Assembly: GCF_002443255.2 (NCBI RefSeq)
Contig: NW_019211458.1
Coordinates: 38,557,714 to 38,621,713, forward strand
DNA length: 64,000 nt
From: Varroa destructor
Taxonomy: Eukaryota > Arthropoda > Arachnida > Mesostigmata > Varroidae
Reading direction: 5' to 3'
How positions within the stretch are numbered: the stretch's first letter is position 1; each line of letters starts with the position of its first letter. A model generated the notes under the pieces. The model was not told the DNA's origin and did not search any database. It saw only the letters and a list, made by a program, of their open reading frames with translations. Below are positions 12,466 to 25,920 of this stretch, piece after piece. The position numbers were made by a program, and so were the translations under genes.

Positions 12466-15400
12466 TTGCACACATCTAAGTTTGAACCGTTGTGTGTTGT
12501 ATTATTGACGCAAATGTCCACACTGTAGATCAATAACAATGTTGACATAGAATAACAACAAGGACCACCAGAGGCAAAGCCGAGACAAACACATTGAGAT
12601 ACACACACACAAGCGCGTTTAGACAGCCAAATAGTGGACACACAGCAAGATAAAGAAAAGCAGAAACAATAGCGACAGTTACCGATGACGAAAAAAAAAA
12701 TTGTAGAATTGAAAAACGAGATCGATCAAATGTAGTAGCGTCAGCGACCACCGCCACCGCCATAAGCGATCAATTGGCTATAACAAAGCTGACTTTGTGT
12801 AGTACCGAGTTAAATCGATTGAACTCAATTGTTCGGTGGCTACAGCGTGCGCTCGTTGATCCCATGGCGTAACAAGGGGGTGCGAAGGGGCAAACGACGA
12901 AACGCAAGCAGCTACAAGAAAAAATCAGCAGCAAATAGTCGTGGCAACAACAGCAGCGGGATATTGAAGACTGTTGAAAATAGCACGAGAAAACGCCCCA
13001 ATGGCAACAATTATAGCAGAAGAGAATTAATTATTTGGCGAGTCAGTGAGTACTTCCCGCCAGTTTAGCTTTTTCACGTCAAGTTCTGGAGTGTGGCTGT
13101 CGTTGTTTGAAGTAGCTGAAGTAGTGGCTACAATCGTCTTATGTTATTAGGAGTTTCCGGCGAAGAGCGAACACGTTAATGGACGGTCGTCGTATTAGAA
13201 TTGATACTGCTGTTCGTCCAGAGCTTGAACGAACGGTCACCATTATGCTAAAGTGTATACGTACAATGGATCTGAACACGGAAACAACCATCAAATCTGC
13301 TTCAATGCTAAGTACAGAATATTCAATTAGTTGCACACATTTTAATGAAACGCCAATTGAAATGTATATTTTACATATGTATTTCAGCTGATAATATCTA
13401 CCGGTCCCTGTGTTTGACTATGGGGTTAGTTTCGATCCGGAGACGACTATTTGATCTGGACTCGGATCACGGACGTCGTCAAGATCCACGGCAGAGGCTG
13501 ATAGTCGGCCGATTCGAAATACGAGATTTCGTTGAGAAGTCTTCCGAAGGCGGACCAGAGATTCATCGTTCTCGAAACAAAATCGACCCTTACAGCTCTA
13601 ACTCTCAGCATCTTCTGCGTCGCCAACAACAATGCTTGTGCTGCTTGCATTTTGGAATCAGCGATCGTTGGGCGTAGCGTAGAAAAGATGTACTGTCCTT
13701 TAATCAAGTCGATCGACTATTGGATTTCCTTCGTTCGAGAGCATTATATCACAATGGTATTGCTCTAGTAGATGATCATGATGCGGTCTTGTCCTCGTGC
13801 CGCATTGGGAACTTCGGCAGGTTTTTCTTTCGGAAAGCATCCGACGTTGTAACTCGTTTCGGATTTTGCTAACAAAGTGGAACTACACGGGAGTGCGGCT
13901 ACCAATTTATCTCTCGAAAACACGGTCAAACTTGTGTTGTTTATTGTCCGCAGACGACGTGTGGATAAGGCCGATATGTCGACTGGTGCTAAACGTATGA
14001 TTAATAATACGTGTTTTTTTTTAATGGGACGAGTCAGCTTTTTCTGTTTACGATTGGAAAGTAACTTTTTTTTGGGTTATTGTTGTATGATACTTACTTC
14101 CCCATAAGCATAAGCAGCATAGAAAGGCATAAATTGTACCTGTTAGTTTTCTGAATGTCTTCTTACCTTCCTTTTTCTGTTTGCCAGAAATATCGCAGTT
14201 TAGCTCTGGCTGGTACAGATGAATGGTTAGCACGTGAGCTCATATATAATCGTACTGGTACATGTGTTACGAAGAAAAAATACATTAAGTATATTTCTGC
14301 GCCAACATCTCGAGATGCAATTTTAGAAAAACGTGATTTTGTCAATGGCGCTGCAAACAGCTGGCACGTATTCTAATTTGCACGTCTAGGGTTAAAATTA
14401 ATGGTTTTCGGGGCGAGCTCGAAGCGTGACATTTTGTCAGCTGATCTGCATTCCTCCAAACGTTACTACTGACGTTACTGGCAGCAGCGGTAACAACTGA
14501 AGTCGACGAGAGCCGTCTAGGCCACGCAGTCAAACTCTAGACAACAAAACAAAGAACATCAGTAGTGGAAATTGTCTGAGCCACTTCTGGTCTGCAATGA
14601 TCGAGTCTGCGTCACCATCTGCCTGTTTGACCGTACTAGGGAATAACTGTATGCTATAGGTCACCATCTGCTACTCTCTGTAGCGTAAAGCCGTATGGGG
14701 CTACCAGCGTGAAATGTAGAGCTTAAAATGGAAAAAAAAAACACGGGAAGGCTGGTTGTAACGTAAGGCGGTTGCGGCGACAACGAAGTCGCGAGACGCC
14801 TAGCATCACTGTTGTCCTACGATCGGCGTAGCCTAAACTCAGCGTAGTTTGCCACCGCTCCATCTCTGTTCTACTGCTTCGTTTAAATTGGCCTTTACTC
14901 ACTTCTTCGTTGTTTCGTCTGCTATCTGCTGTTGTTCTAGCTGGTGCTGCACTCATAATATTCCTAGTAGCAGTAGTAATCGTCATGGCATGTCTCCCCT
15001 TCAATGCGTTGTCGCCTGAACCCATGACGTTCGGCTGTGACGCCATTTCATGTATGTTGCATCGGCTGTCGTAATCGCCTTGCGTTACTCGTCGTTTAAC
15101 GGCGCCGCAGTATCTCGTAATGAATGGAACATCTGCATAGATTAGGATGCACTGAAATACTCCGAGAGAAGGCAAGGGGTCTTAGTATATGCGCTTGGTC
15201 CAGAACGGTCGGCAGGTTTGCTGCCGCTATAACCTCAATAAGGCGTCTTCAGTGCTCTCGACGGTATTCGCTAACGCCAACCTAGCATTACGCCGTTTAC
15301 CAGTAATGTCGCCGCAGCCGTCACCAAGTCCTTTCTACTGTTACCTGGCGTCTGCGGGCGATGCTGAATGCCCAAAAAAAGTAGGACAATCATGATCTGA

Positions 15401-15843
15401 AGCAAAGCTGTTGATAAACGGGAAATTTCTTTTAGTGGGTGGATTTTTTCCTCGCCACATACTCGCTGCTGTCGTTATTGATCTTTGCATTATTAGAAGA
15501 GTGATTATCGAGAATAGCCCATAAGGAAACGTCAAACGGTCACATAAAGCGTAGAGATAAATATTAGACAGTAATACCAGCATATGTTATCGTCGCAAAC
15601 ATTGCTGTTTATCGCTACTTTGCCACGGACTCTCCTGCTTTTATTTATCTCGCTCAGTTTTGCTCTGTCAGGAGATGATTTATTAGTTAGATGCAAAGCG
15701 TCGTATTGTGTTCGCCTGGGGGACGGAGCGAATCTAACCAAAACAATCTAAAAAAGCAGAATTTCTTAAATAACCTGAGAACTTTACATAGTTTTAAATT
15801 AGATGAGTAAACGACTAGATGTGTCTGTGATACACTTATATAT

Positions 15844-15847
<4 letters not shown>

Positions 15848-15874
<27 letters not shown>
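15848..15874. repeat. (GA)13 microsatellite
   Basis: A perfect purine GA run; GA tracts can bind GAGA-type factors in arthropods, but position alone does not show that here. Confidence 0.96.
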
Positions 15875-16985
15875 ACATTGTTGTCCGTTAATTGTAACTG
15901 GCCTATCAGATCCCTTCACATAGGTAGAGCGGGTCTTGAGTAGCGACCGGTAACATTCACAACGATATATACGCTTCTTACCATATAGAGCGGAAATAGT
16001 CGAGAGCGTGGATGACACGATTTTTCAATTTCTTCGTCAGATTTGTGAGTGTCGTCGCCGCCGTGTAACGGTATACTGAATAAGAAAAATGTTTGTATTA
16101 TGAACACAGAGTGGGTTGATTATAAGGTACGTCTACAGTCTTCGCGTGTTAATGCGAGACAAAAATATCAAATGAATCATTTTATTATATAATTCATACT
16201 GATAGTGGATTGGCTGAGGCTTCTTATTCTCGCTGGCAACTTGGTAAAAAAGTACGTACTGCAAAACAGGAAGCAACATAGAGCTAGAGCCTAGCGTGTG
16301 TATGTTACATAAAATAATGAGTGCATCGCTTGCTGACGAACCCCCGGGCTACACGGGTTGTTACGCGTGCGTCCATGTTTTGCGAAAATGATGATTCGGC
16401 TGGTGGATCGCTCAAAATTATCTTTGTTCAGCGTCTCGGTGTTGTTCGATTCAAGAGTTAATTATTTGCTTTAGGCCGTTTTTGCCTTACGGAGAGCACC
16501 AGACTCAGCGCAAGATCATTCCCGGAAATAATTTCTATAGCGGTTTATTATGTAGTATTTATATAATGTACACTCTTATTGGCGTCTATATTTTAGTACG
16601 GATTAGATAGACAAGAATCGTCAACAAGCTAGAGCGACTAACTGCTGAATGAGAGAATTGGCCATCAGCGTTTGCTTTTCTTACTTCGACCTTTTCCCAG
16701 TTCATGCTTCTCTAGCTTACCCTTCGTCGATTCAATATTTTTTTCTGCTCTTCGCCAGAGTAGTGGCTTTGGTGTCAACCTTTTCAATCGATGTCCATCG
16801 CCGGTGAAGATCCGGCGTGATGTCTCGTCATTTGTCACTTTGAAAACTCGACATTAGAGAACACGAACGTAAGAAAACAGCAAATCTTATGCTAACTACA
16901 GCTGCTCTGGCTCTTCCTATTCATATTTTGTCCGTATATATCTCTGTATGTGCGTGTGTCCTTCGCGAATTCGAGCGACTTTCAG

Positions 16986-17123
16986 GAACCGACGGAGACA
17001 GAGGGAAAGCGAGTGAGAGAGTTTGGAAAAAGTGCAATCTTGGAAATGCCACCATGTCATCCTGGTATTGGCCGTTCACCAACGATGTCACCAAATGCTC
17101 CAGATGTCGCTGATAAAGAACCA
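16986..17123 (+). CDS. candidate internal or first coding exon, possibly 5' end of cic
   Basis: An open stretch of exactly 46 codons lies between a CTTTCAG acceptor and a CCA|GTAAGA donor, with codon boundaries at both ends. It encodes EPTETEGKRVREFGKSAI followed by a Pro/Ser-rich tail with MPPCHPGIGRSPTMSP and ends DVADKEP. The composition (charged, Pro/Ser-rich) looks like ordinary disordered nuclear protein. Phase 0 would let it splice in frame to the cic exon at 44136, and an internal ATG with a G at -3 could serve as the start. The 27-kb intron this implies is long but matches the ratchet site upstream. I do not recognise the peptide; chance is a real alternative because the pyrimidine tract is short. 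Confidence 0.36.
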
Positions 17124-18671
17124 GTAAGAAAATGGTTTGGTTGTGTGTTCTGTACAAGAGGGGCGTTCGGCGTTTGTCTGCTGCGGTAACAGCAGAAATG
17201 TACACATCAGTCATGCCTACGCGTGGGTTCGAGATGCCAGCGTTTGCCTAACTGGATAAAGGAAGACAAGAAAAAAAAATAAGCATAATAGAAAATAGAG
17301 CGGGTCTATGAACGAGATAGTAATTACTTGACAGCCTCGCAGCATTATGAGGAAAGCAAAGAAGTATAGCCGAAAAGGTACATTTTTATAAATAGACGGT
17401 TATCTCAGTGTTACTGCTGCAATTAGGTGGCAGTACGCGAGTGGCTTACGTGACAGTGATTAGCTAGTCGGTAGTACTTTACTCACAGGCGCGTTTCGAT
17501 GCCACTAGATACTAGGGATAACTTACCGTACTTTATGATCATAACTTCAACTTTTGTTAACTCTGCAAATAATACGTCTGTGTTTGTGGTGAGGCGAACC
17601 AACGGATTCGATGTTTACAAACGGTGTTAATGAAATTACAACAATACCTTCTCATAGAATTTAGTTGTTCGTTCGTAATGCCTGCATAGACAAAACTACA
17701 AAGTAACATCCGTGTTCAGATCCAATAGAAGTACTCATGTAGTACCTATGTAGCTCTCTATCTACTTCTTCATTTTGGTTACATCTTGGTTCACTTGGTA
17801 GGGATTCGACTTCTGCTGCTGCTGGTGAATCCGACGACAACAGAAATTTGACTGGTACCCACTATCGGGGTGAAAGGCGTACCCTAAGGCCGAAGTTCAT
17901 TTCCCCCATTAGGTCCTTTTCATCGACCGCATCTTTACTTCAGCTTCTTCTCCCCATAGAAAATGGTGCCCCCTACAGATAGGCTGAGTTTCAGACGGGT
18001 AGGCAGCAAGAGATTTTGAAACGACGAAGTAAAACTCCGCGTTTCACGGCGACCCGGCAAAGAAGACGTTCACGTTGTCATTATCGTAGGTTCGAAGCCG
18101 ACGCCGATAGATGTTTTCTTGAGGAGAACGCTGAAGTGGAGAAGGACGCGAGGGAAGAAAGAGACCTTCAGAGGAGGAGGCCCCGTTCCAGTTGTGAACG
18201 GCTGGCCAGCTGTTTCTCAATAAACGTTTGCTCTCTGGTGGCAGGTGAGGGATACAGACAGGCAGCCGGGGGGTGCCTGAGTGGGTCGAAACGCACCAAA
18301 ACGACGACTACGACTTCGACGACGGTGACGATGACGACAACAACAGGTCGAACGCGGTAGTGTAGAGAACATTTCGTCTTATTCTTTGTTGTTCTCGTGT
18401 ATCCACCAAGACCAGTTCGCTTTTTCGATGCGACGGTGGAGGGTACTGTCGTCGTTGTTGGTGTTGTCTATGTTGTTGTTGTTGTTTTGTTCATAATCAG
18501 CATCAGCATCGCCATCAATAGCGACATGAACACTATCTATGAGGCACTGTTAGTGCTGTACTTCTCATGGTGTGCTGCTGAGTAGAGACGCAGGATTTTC
18601 ATATCGTGGGGCGATGGAGGACACTCCGATAGATTTAGGGTGCAACTAGTGAAGCGACTGCAGCGGCAACA

Positions 18672-18703
<32 letters not shown>
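18672..18703. repeat. (CGG)n microsatellite
   Basis: About ten CGG triplets after an AAC-rich lead-in. Confidence 0.95.
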
Positions 18704-18704
<1 letters not shown>

Positions 18705-21700
18705 GCGCTGGTAGTAGCACTAGTGCAGAGTGCGACGTGGGGCCCAAACAAGCATTCGGCCTACTACGACTACCAAAAACTACCGAAGTACTCACGGCCC
18801 TCTCGGTCTACTACCGTGAGCGGTGGCCTATCATATGTTGCTGCTGCTGCTGCTGGTACTATTCCAATACGATCAGCTCCGCAAAGTGTTTGATGACGCC
18901 TGAGAAGATCCGAGCCACGCGGGCAGGACAACGAGCCAGTCAAGCAGGCAGATAAAAAGAAGCCGAGCTAAACTGAATTCATGCTGAGGATCAGCGGAAT
19001 AAATAATGCTATAGGGACTTGTATGCCACTGCTCGCTTTCTATTCGGGGGGCACAATATATAATATTCTTCTGCTTTACCGTCTGCTTGCTACTCATGTG
19101 CGCGACTGTATGCGCCTCAAACGAACATCATGCTACTGCTATGGATTGGACTGAATAGTCAATACAAGGGGCAACTCATCTGCCTCTCATGCTCATCTGC
19201 CTGAGCGATCAAGAGAACACGAGACCATTTTCGTGTATGCCGCTGTAGTAGTACGTTGTATGTCCTATTCTGGAGACTATACTATAGGACAAGCTGGGAC
19301 TTAAACCTGTATTGGGTAGAAATTAGGCAAATTCCTAGGCTTGTTTTTATAGTCACGTCTCGCCTATCCCGCTACTATCAACAGTTAAACTTAAACCGAC
19401 ACAGTATCAGTGTTGCTTAGAAGCTTTTGGTACATTTACGTGAATTCTATCAATCAAAATCGCTTGAAGCTAAGATTCGAGCTTATACTGATTAATATGC
19501 ACCGATAGTACACTTCAATAGGATAAATTCTCTTTAAAGGTGAACGACCATTGTTTTTCCGTATCTGTACGATGCTACTCGAAGTGGGCTTTTGGCCGAA
19601 GCGCGTTGACTTTAACTCAATCTTTCGGGGGCAGCGTCGTGAGAGTTCGTTTTCGCTCTTCTATTTTGCCCATTATCTTAAGCTATATTACGATGTCGAA
19701 TCGGCCATAAAACGATCCATTCGTTGAGTCTGGATCTTTCTGGTACTAGACACGAAACGATGCGTATTATCTGTTCGTATGCTGTTTTTGTTGTTTTTTT
19801 GTCGGAGGTGCAATACCATAAGTGAGTCGAGCCGAGTCTCTGATACGTGTCGATGGAGGAGGGCATCGTCGAGGGCAGCATAGATCTTTAAGGACTGAAA
19901 CTAATTCTGACGGGTCGAGCTGGCTATAGCTGGATGTTGATTCAAGCATTTGCGCCCAATCTGTAGCACAGGTCAGAAGCCTGCTTCTTTATCTCCATAT
20001 CCTGATATTTTCCCTCTATTTGTCGAAATCTACGTAGGAATTTAAGCACGAAACATCTCTAGCAAGTACAGTAAAAGGTGTTATCTTCTCAAGGATTTTT
20101 TTTGTTTTTGTTTTTTTATATAATTATTCAACCATATCATATAAGAAGACATGTTGGAATAGTTGGTGCTTTTAACATTCTATTAAGTGAACGACCATAA
20201 GATACTATTGTTTAAAACCACACAGCGCGTTTCAGGTAAAGAACTGATTCAGTCCCAGACTCACATCATTATTGCCGGGAGTAGGAACTCCCAATCGTAC
20301 CAGCAAGAGTAGCGGTAGAGTCTCCGCAATAGAAACAACAATGCACAGCGAACACAAACTGCCGCTATCAGGATTGAACCTACGTAGTTAGGACTCGGTT
20401 AAAGTCTAGTTGAGTTGATGCGATGTGACGCGATCTGGCAGAAACAGATCTCAGTTTTCGAAGCGGTCGGCCGTTATTGGCGTCGCTTTGAAGTGAATAA
20501 CACCCGAGTTACTGACAGTATTTCGTACGGCGCTTAGTCGTTCGATCCCGCAAGCGAAATCGAAATAGCTAGCCGCAAAACGTACCGGCGGCACGTTACT
20601 TGGACACAGACGACTGTTTCTCATTGCAAGTAGCCACGTATTTCTTAGCTCAGCTAAACCAGTACTACCGAGTAGAAGTAGTTATAGCAGTTGTGCGTGA
20701 CAGACTAAACGTGGCCGCTAGCAGTATGTGCGGTAACACTGCGTAACATGTTCGATCGTTCTGTTCTACACAGCTGTTGCCCTGATGCACTATTGTTGTT
20801 AACGGCATAGGATAACATACAGGCAGATTTGGCTATGGCTGGCTTATTAATTGTTCATTGCTATAGTGCATGTCGCTATTTACTTCTGCAGGCGCTGCGT
20901 GGGTAACGCTATCGTTTACGCTAGGTGTCTGCATGAGCAAGTAGATCTCACCTATGAAGATGTATGTGTGTTCTATGGATTCTTCGAACTCATTCTGCTC
21001 GTCTTTGTTTGTGGTCCACAACGGATCACTTCAGACCTACTAGCAATTTCATAGTTGTATAGTCCGGCCGTTAGTGATTGTCGGTGTGCCCAAGTGATAG
21101 GTCTGTCGTGTCGCTGCAGTATCAGCCGCAGCAACAGCAGCATAGGACGATCGTATCGTCGACCTCGTCCTGGTTTCCATACACTGCTAGCGTAAACAAA
21201 CTATCGTACCTTTAGGACGCGGGCCATAATGGCTATATTGGGAATTATTGGGGTTGATGTTATTCTTGACAATGATTTTGATGAGGCTGCGGGAACTATT
21301 GAAGATTACCCCATTTCCCCAGGAGTGCGCTGGATAGACTGAGGTGCCCCGTTATAGCGTAGTAAGTTATGGGTTTGCCTGCTAAGCTTAAGGAACACGT
21401 GGGGGGTCAGGGTTCGAATTTGGATATACTTCGTTTCGTACTAGAAGCAAGCCCTGTGATCGAACGCCTTACGGCAGAACCCGGACGTGAAACTCTAAAC
21501 ATTTAAGTTTAGCTCGACGAGAAATATACACACGATAACAACATACGTGGAAGTGCTCTTCATTACAGATCGACACAAGCACGCCTGTGTTGCGTGTTAT
21601 AATGGGGTATTTTTTTTTTGTTCAATGTTGAGCAAAACAAACAACAAGAGGCAAAGGTCATCTGCGCTCGAAGCGGTACCGATCCCTCTCGATCAAATCG

Positions 21701-21768
21701 TGGTAAATTTACATGAAGAAAACAAAATGGTGAATCTGGAGCGCTGCCAGCGAAAGCACTATATATAT

Positions 21769-21868
21769 NNNNNNNNNNNNNNNNNNNNNNNNNNNNNNNN
21801 NNNNNNNNNNNNNNNNNNNNNNNNNNNNNNNNNNNNNNNNNNNNNNNNNNNNNNNNNNNNNNNNNNNN
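21769..21868. other. assembly gap of exactly 100 N
   Basis: One hundred N bases separate TATATAT on the left from TA-rich DNA on the right. The round length indicates a placeholder of unknown true size. The assembly most likely broke in an AT dinucleotide repeat. Confidence 0.98.
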
Positions 21869-21880
21869 TAGTGCTTTCGT

Positions 21881-21927
21881 TATATATATATATATATATA
21901 TAATTTCGCAAAGTATATATATATATA
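21881..21927. repeat. (TA)n tracts beside the gap
   Basis: A 22-bp TA run (21881-21902) and a second of about 13 bp (21914-21926) flank a short unique spacer just right of the gap. Confidence 0.95.
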
Positions 21928-23576
21928 CACTTTGGACGAGAAACGTACGTATTTTGAATACCGTCCCAATATCGATGGGTGTGTTTTGATGCATTGCGAC
22001 CTATCCGATGTGTCAGCCAACGACAATAGCCTGAAACGACCTGCAATAAGCACACAGAGATACCTTAGCGGCACCATCGTAACATTTGTAAACAGAAATC
22101 TGCTGAGGTTTAACTAAATCCATGGTAACTGCATAACAATCTCAGGTACAAAAAAGAAGACCGTCTATGTGTGTGTGTCCGTATGTCTATAGGCATATGC
22201 GTATTGAAGCTTGGTGGTCCCCGAACCTTCTTTTAGGCTCAGCAATCTAGATAGAGATCATTTGTTACCGCTATAAAACCGCACTCTGAGCGGCTGGTTA
22301 TGATCATGATAGTGCCAATAGAAATGATGGTACTGATTCGCGGATACTACGGTGTCCTTGCGCTGTTTGTGCTTCAAAGTGAGCAGATGCGTCTGTTCAT
22401 ATTATGTATGTGTGTGTCTTTGAATTCATCTGGTTTGTCGATGAATGTACAGCATCTAAAGGTGATGCGTAGGCGGGAGAAGAGGGCGCACCCGTGAGTT
22501 GTAGAGGCGGCGCCCGTGGACGGATCAGTGGATTCTAAGCAAAGGATATTCAGCAGCGTTCTCTAGCGTTCATGTGTTCTCCCTATAATACACATTCACA
22601 AAGTAAGGTCATCTACAAGCTCTGACGACCTGCCTCTTCTTCTTCAGTAGAGGGCTCACAAGTAACTCTCTGATTCCTTGTTTAATTTCGCTGCTGCTGT
22701 CGGCGCTATTTCTCTTCTGTCCTTACTAGCGCAATAGGCTATGAGCTCGGGTTGTTGACCGATTTCTCCTAGGTTTTTAGGTTTTTCAATTTTTCTATAG
22801 CTGTCGTTGGTGCTTACTGTTTTCAGTTGCTCCACTGACATTTAGCTCGGTTGCCATATAACCACAGTCACTGTTTGCTTTTATCAAACGGTTGAGCGAA
22901 CCGGTCGCAGCGGTTAGTAGGTGACGGGACGTCTGCTAGCGAAGTAGAGTACGTTCAAGTTAGCTAGAGAAAAAGCCTAAGTTAGTTTCAAAGTTCAGCA
23001 CACCATGGCACACCGCTACTGATTCTGTTGCTTCAGTTAATGCCGATACATGTGTGTGTTTTTTTACTCGTTCACTCGTCTTGCCGCCTCTCTGGGTACA
23101 GCCAAAATTTTGAACGAAAGGTCTTTCTCTACTGAGTACATAGCCTTACAACCAATTATGCGTGCGTATGGAATTCTGGTATGGTGGCGACGACGAAATG
23201 ATGCTGGTCGAAGCGGCTTGCTGGGGCAGCGACAAAGGAAGTCCATTGGGGTGCGAACCGGGAACTAAAACAGTTCCTTGGAATGCGGCCCGAGTTCGTG
23301 CCAAACATCGGCAAGCATAAGATACCAGACTTACTCTGTGGTGCTGCTGCTCCTGTAGCAGCAGCAGCAGAAGTTCGTAGTTACTGGTCGTAGCTGGCGC
23401 TCGTTGAGATAAAAACTGCCAGAAGTGAGGCAAACGGGAGTTATAGTGCGGCCCAATGGAGAATAGAGAGGCCAAAGGCCGCTTTCAGAATCAAAGAAAA
23501 GTTTATCATAGTGCTTTTCGGCTAACTCGTGGGGAGGCCATGCATGATTCTCTTGAACTTCGTCGTGAGTGATTCA

Positions 23577-23606
23577 AAGACGACGACGACGACGACGACA
23601 ACGACA
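23577..23606. repeat. (GAC)n triplet repeat
   Basis: GAC triplets with two AAC interruptions at the right end. Confidence 0.92.
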
Positions 23607-24229
23607 ACGTGATCCTATAGCTAACAAACTCGTTGCTTGTATTTGGCGCTTTTCTTGGACGCATCGGTCTTCTGGTATTAGCGCGAATATTGGCTCTTGC
23701 TGACAATTTCGTTGGATTTCGTCGCCCAGAGGCAGAATCTTACGACGGGTCCTGACGAAACTTGTTCAAGTGGCCTATGCGGCTCTTCGCTTCTGACTGA
23801 CGATTGCCGTGGATGCCCGCTATTCGCCGTTCGATGGCGTCTATAGTCATTGTGGTCGTACGATATGTACTACGTGTGCTACTACTTCTACTGCTGTTGT
23901 TACTATACGGCTTTGTGCCGTGCCTCTTGCAATTTCCCGCTGTGTCGTAGTAACAGAACTGGTCTTAAATAGATTTTCGTAGCATAGCAGATTCATGACA
24001 GCGGCAGCGAAGTAGTAGAATAGAAGTCTCTTCGATTCGTTCGTAATGGGCAGCGACGCATCAGGCACAAGAGGAGCTGCCAGTGGCTTTGTTCTGTGGT
24101 TCTAATAGCTCTACTGCGATTACTAACTGCTACCTGCTACGTATGCCGGTTATACTGCGTTAGTAGCAGCAATATCTGATATGAGCAGAAATCGGCAGAG
24201 ACTGATCCTGATGTGTATATGGAATGCCT

Positions 24230-24473
24230 AGAGGCAGCTAGTATAGCGGAGATGTGATCCGTGAGGTACTCTTTGATCATGACGATAATGGTTAGGGGGC
24301 TCTTCTGGCATCAGCCGAGCTAACATGTGCACAGGTGGTACATATCTACCGTTGTTTATATTAGCATCATCGTTACACAACATGTGGCCCTGTGCGTCTA
24401 TCTGAACCTCTCGTTCCACAGGTTTTGCCAAAGTAAATCCCATCCGCCTGAGGAAAGACATCATTTGTGAGAG
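24230..24473 (-). other. candidate minus-strand exon
   Basis: On the minus strand a TTTTGTTTTAG acceptor precedes an open frame starting LSQMMSFLRRMGFTLAKP, continuing through VEREVQIDAQGHML and RYVPPVHMLARLMPEEPPN, to a stop near 24228. The composition is protein-like, but no domain is recognised, no good internal donor or poly(A) signal is seen, and neighbouring minus-strand frames do not connect to it. It would be a terminal exon if real. Confidence 0.17.
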
Positions 24474-25818
24474 CTAAAACAAAACTAAACAGCCAGTAAT
24501 GTCAACGGCATATAAGCTATGGTCGCTATACCCCTAACTATTCGTTCTGACATAGAGTACACAGAACGGGTCAAAAGAATCTGAATGGCTAAAGAAGAGT
24601 AGATCATTCCCGGAAGAAGGATACACTCGCTGCTCACTAATTGCCTGGAAGCTGGAAAACGCTATTCAGACGAGTCTCTGACACAGTGTCACAGTTTGTT
24701 CGAATTGTAAGGCCCGGTTGCTCATGATAAAAGCGAATTTTAACCATGATTCTTACAAATGACACAAACAGCTATAGGAAAGCATGCATATAGGTTTGAC
24801 GTCCTTCAGTGACCTTTTTAGAAGACAGCTTTACGAAATGGGTCAGTTAACTGTGACAGCTAGAAGCCTAGATTTGGTTTCTGTGCAATGCACCATCTAA
24901 TGGTTTCAGGATTAATCTTATTTTTGAGTAAATACAAACAATCGGTTTGTTTGCTCTGTACCCCGTTTTCTGTTGAACCTTTCAGAAAAACAAAAAAAAA
25001 CACGTCAAATTCGACGCCGAGTTGTTTGCACGATAAATGTTCATCGAATAAAAACATGTTATTCGGATAAATTGACTGAGTCGATGTCGTACGTTTACGT
25101 CTAGGCACTCTGTGGCCCAGTTCCGTGTTTCGCTGCACTAGGCCCAAATCGGTCTTAAAATATAGCAGAACCAACTTTGAACAAAAGGCCATCCTCGATA
25201 ATACGGTCGTGCACAAGGCCTACGGTAGCATGCTTACCTTTACCTAACGGAGTAAAGTATTATACATTATACATATATAATAAGTAAAATACATAAACAG
25301 TTACACACACACATGGACTCCCGTTAGAGATACAAGTGAAGGACACTTGAAATAGGCATATATGTGCCCATGGAGGAGTTGTCGGCCTAACTTACAACAC
25401 ACAACAGGAAGTAGCAAAATATTTTATACCGGTCGAAAACCTCTGTTGCTTTGGATCTCATATTAGGAGTAAGTGCAGATATGTACTCTACGCATACCGT
25501 TGCCTGATTTATTCATGTTATAACATTAATATTAAGTAAGGCAACCGTTAGCAACGGTCGACAGTGGTTTAGTGCTTCCTGGTATTACTTTTTGCCTCTA
25601 AATAGAAAGAATAGTGAAAACCTATCTACGTTTGAGAAATCAGTTTGAACGCCGGCGTTGTGCTGCGTCATCGCAAACTCTGCCGTCTCTGGCATAACAT
25701 ACAGAGCGGCGGAATAGGTCAAAAACTAGTTTTAGGTTGTTTCAGTTTCGATCGAACTATAGCAGTCGTGTTTTGAACTGATGACGCGCTTTGCGAATAT
25801 CGGCTTGATTGTCGTCTT

Positions 25819-25920
25819 TATAAAATCGTAACTTCACTTCGAAGTTCCACCAAAGTTCACTTCGAACACCGCCAATGAATCGATAGTCTAGACGACAAGA
25901 AAGTCTGCAGATTCACACAG
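25819..25920 (+). promoter_or_regulatory. possible TATA promoter and non-coding first exon
   Basis: TATAAAA (25819-25825) is followed by two copies of TTCACTTCGAA (25833-25843 and 25856-25866) and then a very strong donor, ACACAG|GTGAGT, at 25920/25921. A TATA box, an initiator-like TTCACTT and a donor within 100 bp make a plausible short untranslated first exon. No reading frame is implied. This could be an alternative promoter for the + strand gene downstream; none of it is proven by sequence alone. Confidence 0.25.

Larger units (their letters stand above)
10690..16985. other. no confirmed gene
   Basis: It holds the GTT/CTG tract, TA and GA microsatellites and several splice-like sites. 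An acceptor at 14187 (TTTTTCTGTTTGCCAG) precedes an open frame (KYRSLALAGTDEWLARELI) with no good donor. The same pyrimidine tract reads as a minus-strand donor, so its strand is ambiguous. Confidence 0.5.
17124..25818. other. no confirmed gene; contains the gap
   Basis: CGG and GAC repeats, the 100-N gap with TA flanks, and one weak minus-strand exon candidate. Acceptor-donor juxtapositions at 20235 and 22145 have poor pyrimidine tracts. No transposon was recognised. Confidence 0.55.

Noticed and set aside
12846..13045. Basic Asn/Ser-rich frame between an acceptor and a GTGAGT donor
   Set aside because: The acceptor has almost no pyrimidine tract and the peptide reflects AAC/AGC triplets.
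14723..15175. 150-codon minus-strand frame
   Set aside because: Arg/Thr-rich composition typical of chance frames; no domain and no splice support.
20371..20381. AGGTTCAATCC on the minus strand, B-box-like
   Set aside because: The T-stem has mismatches and no cloverleaf could be built.
21408..21425. GGTTCGAATT, a tRNA B-box-like sequence
   Set aside because: The flanks cannot form a T-stem, and no acceptor or anticodon stem could be found.
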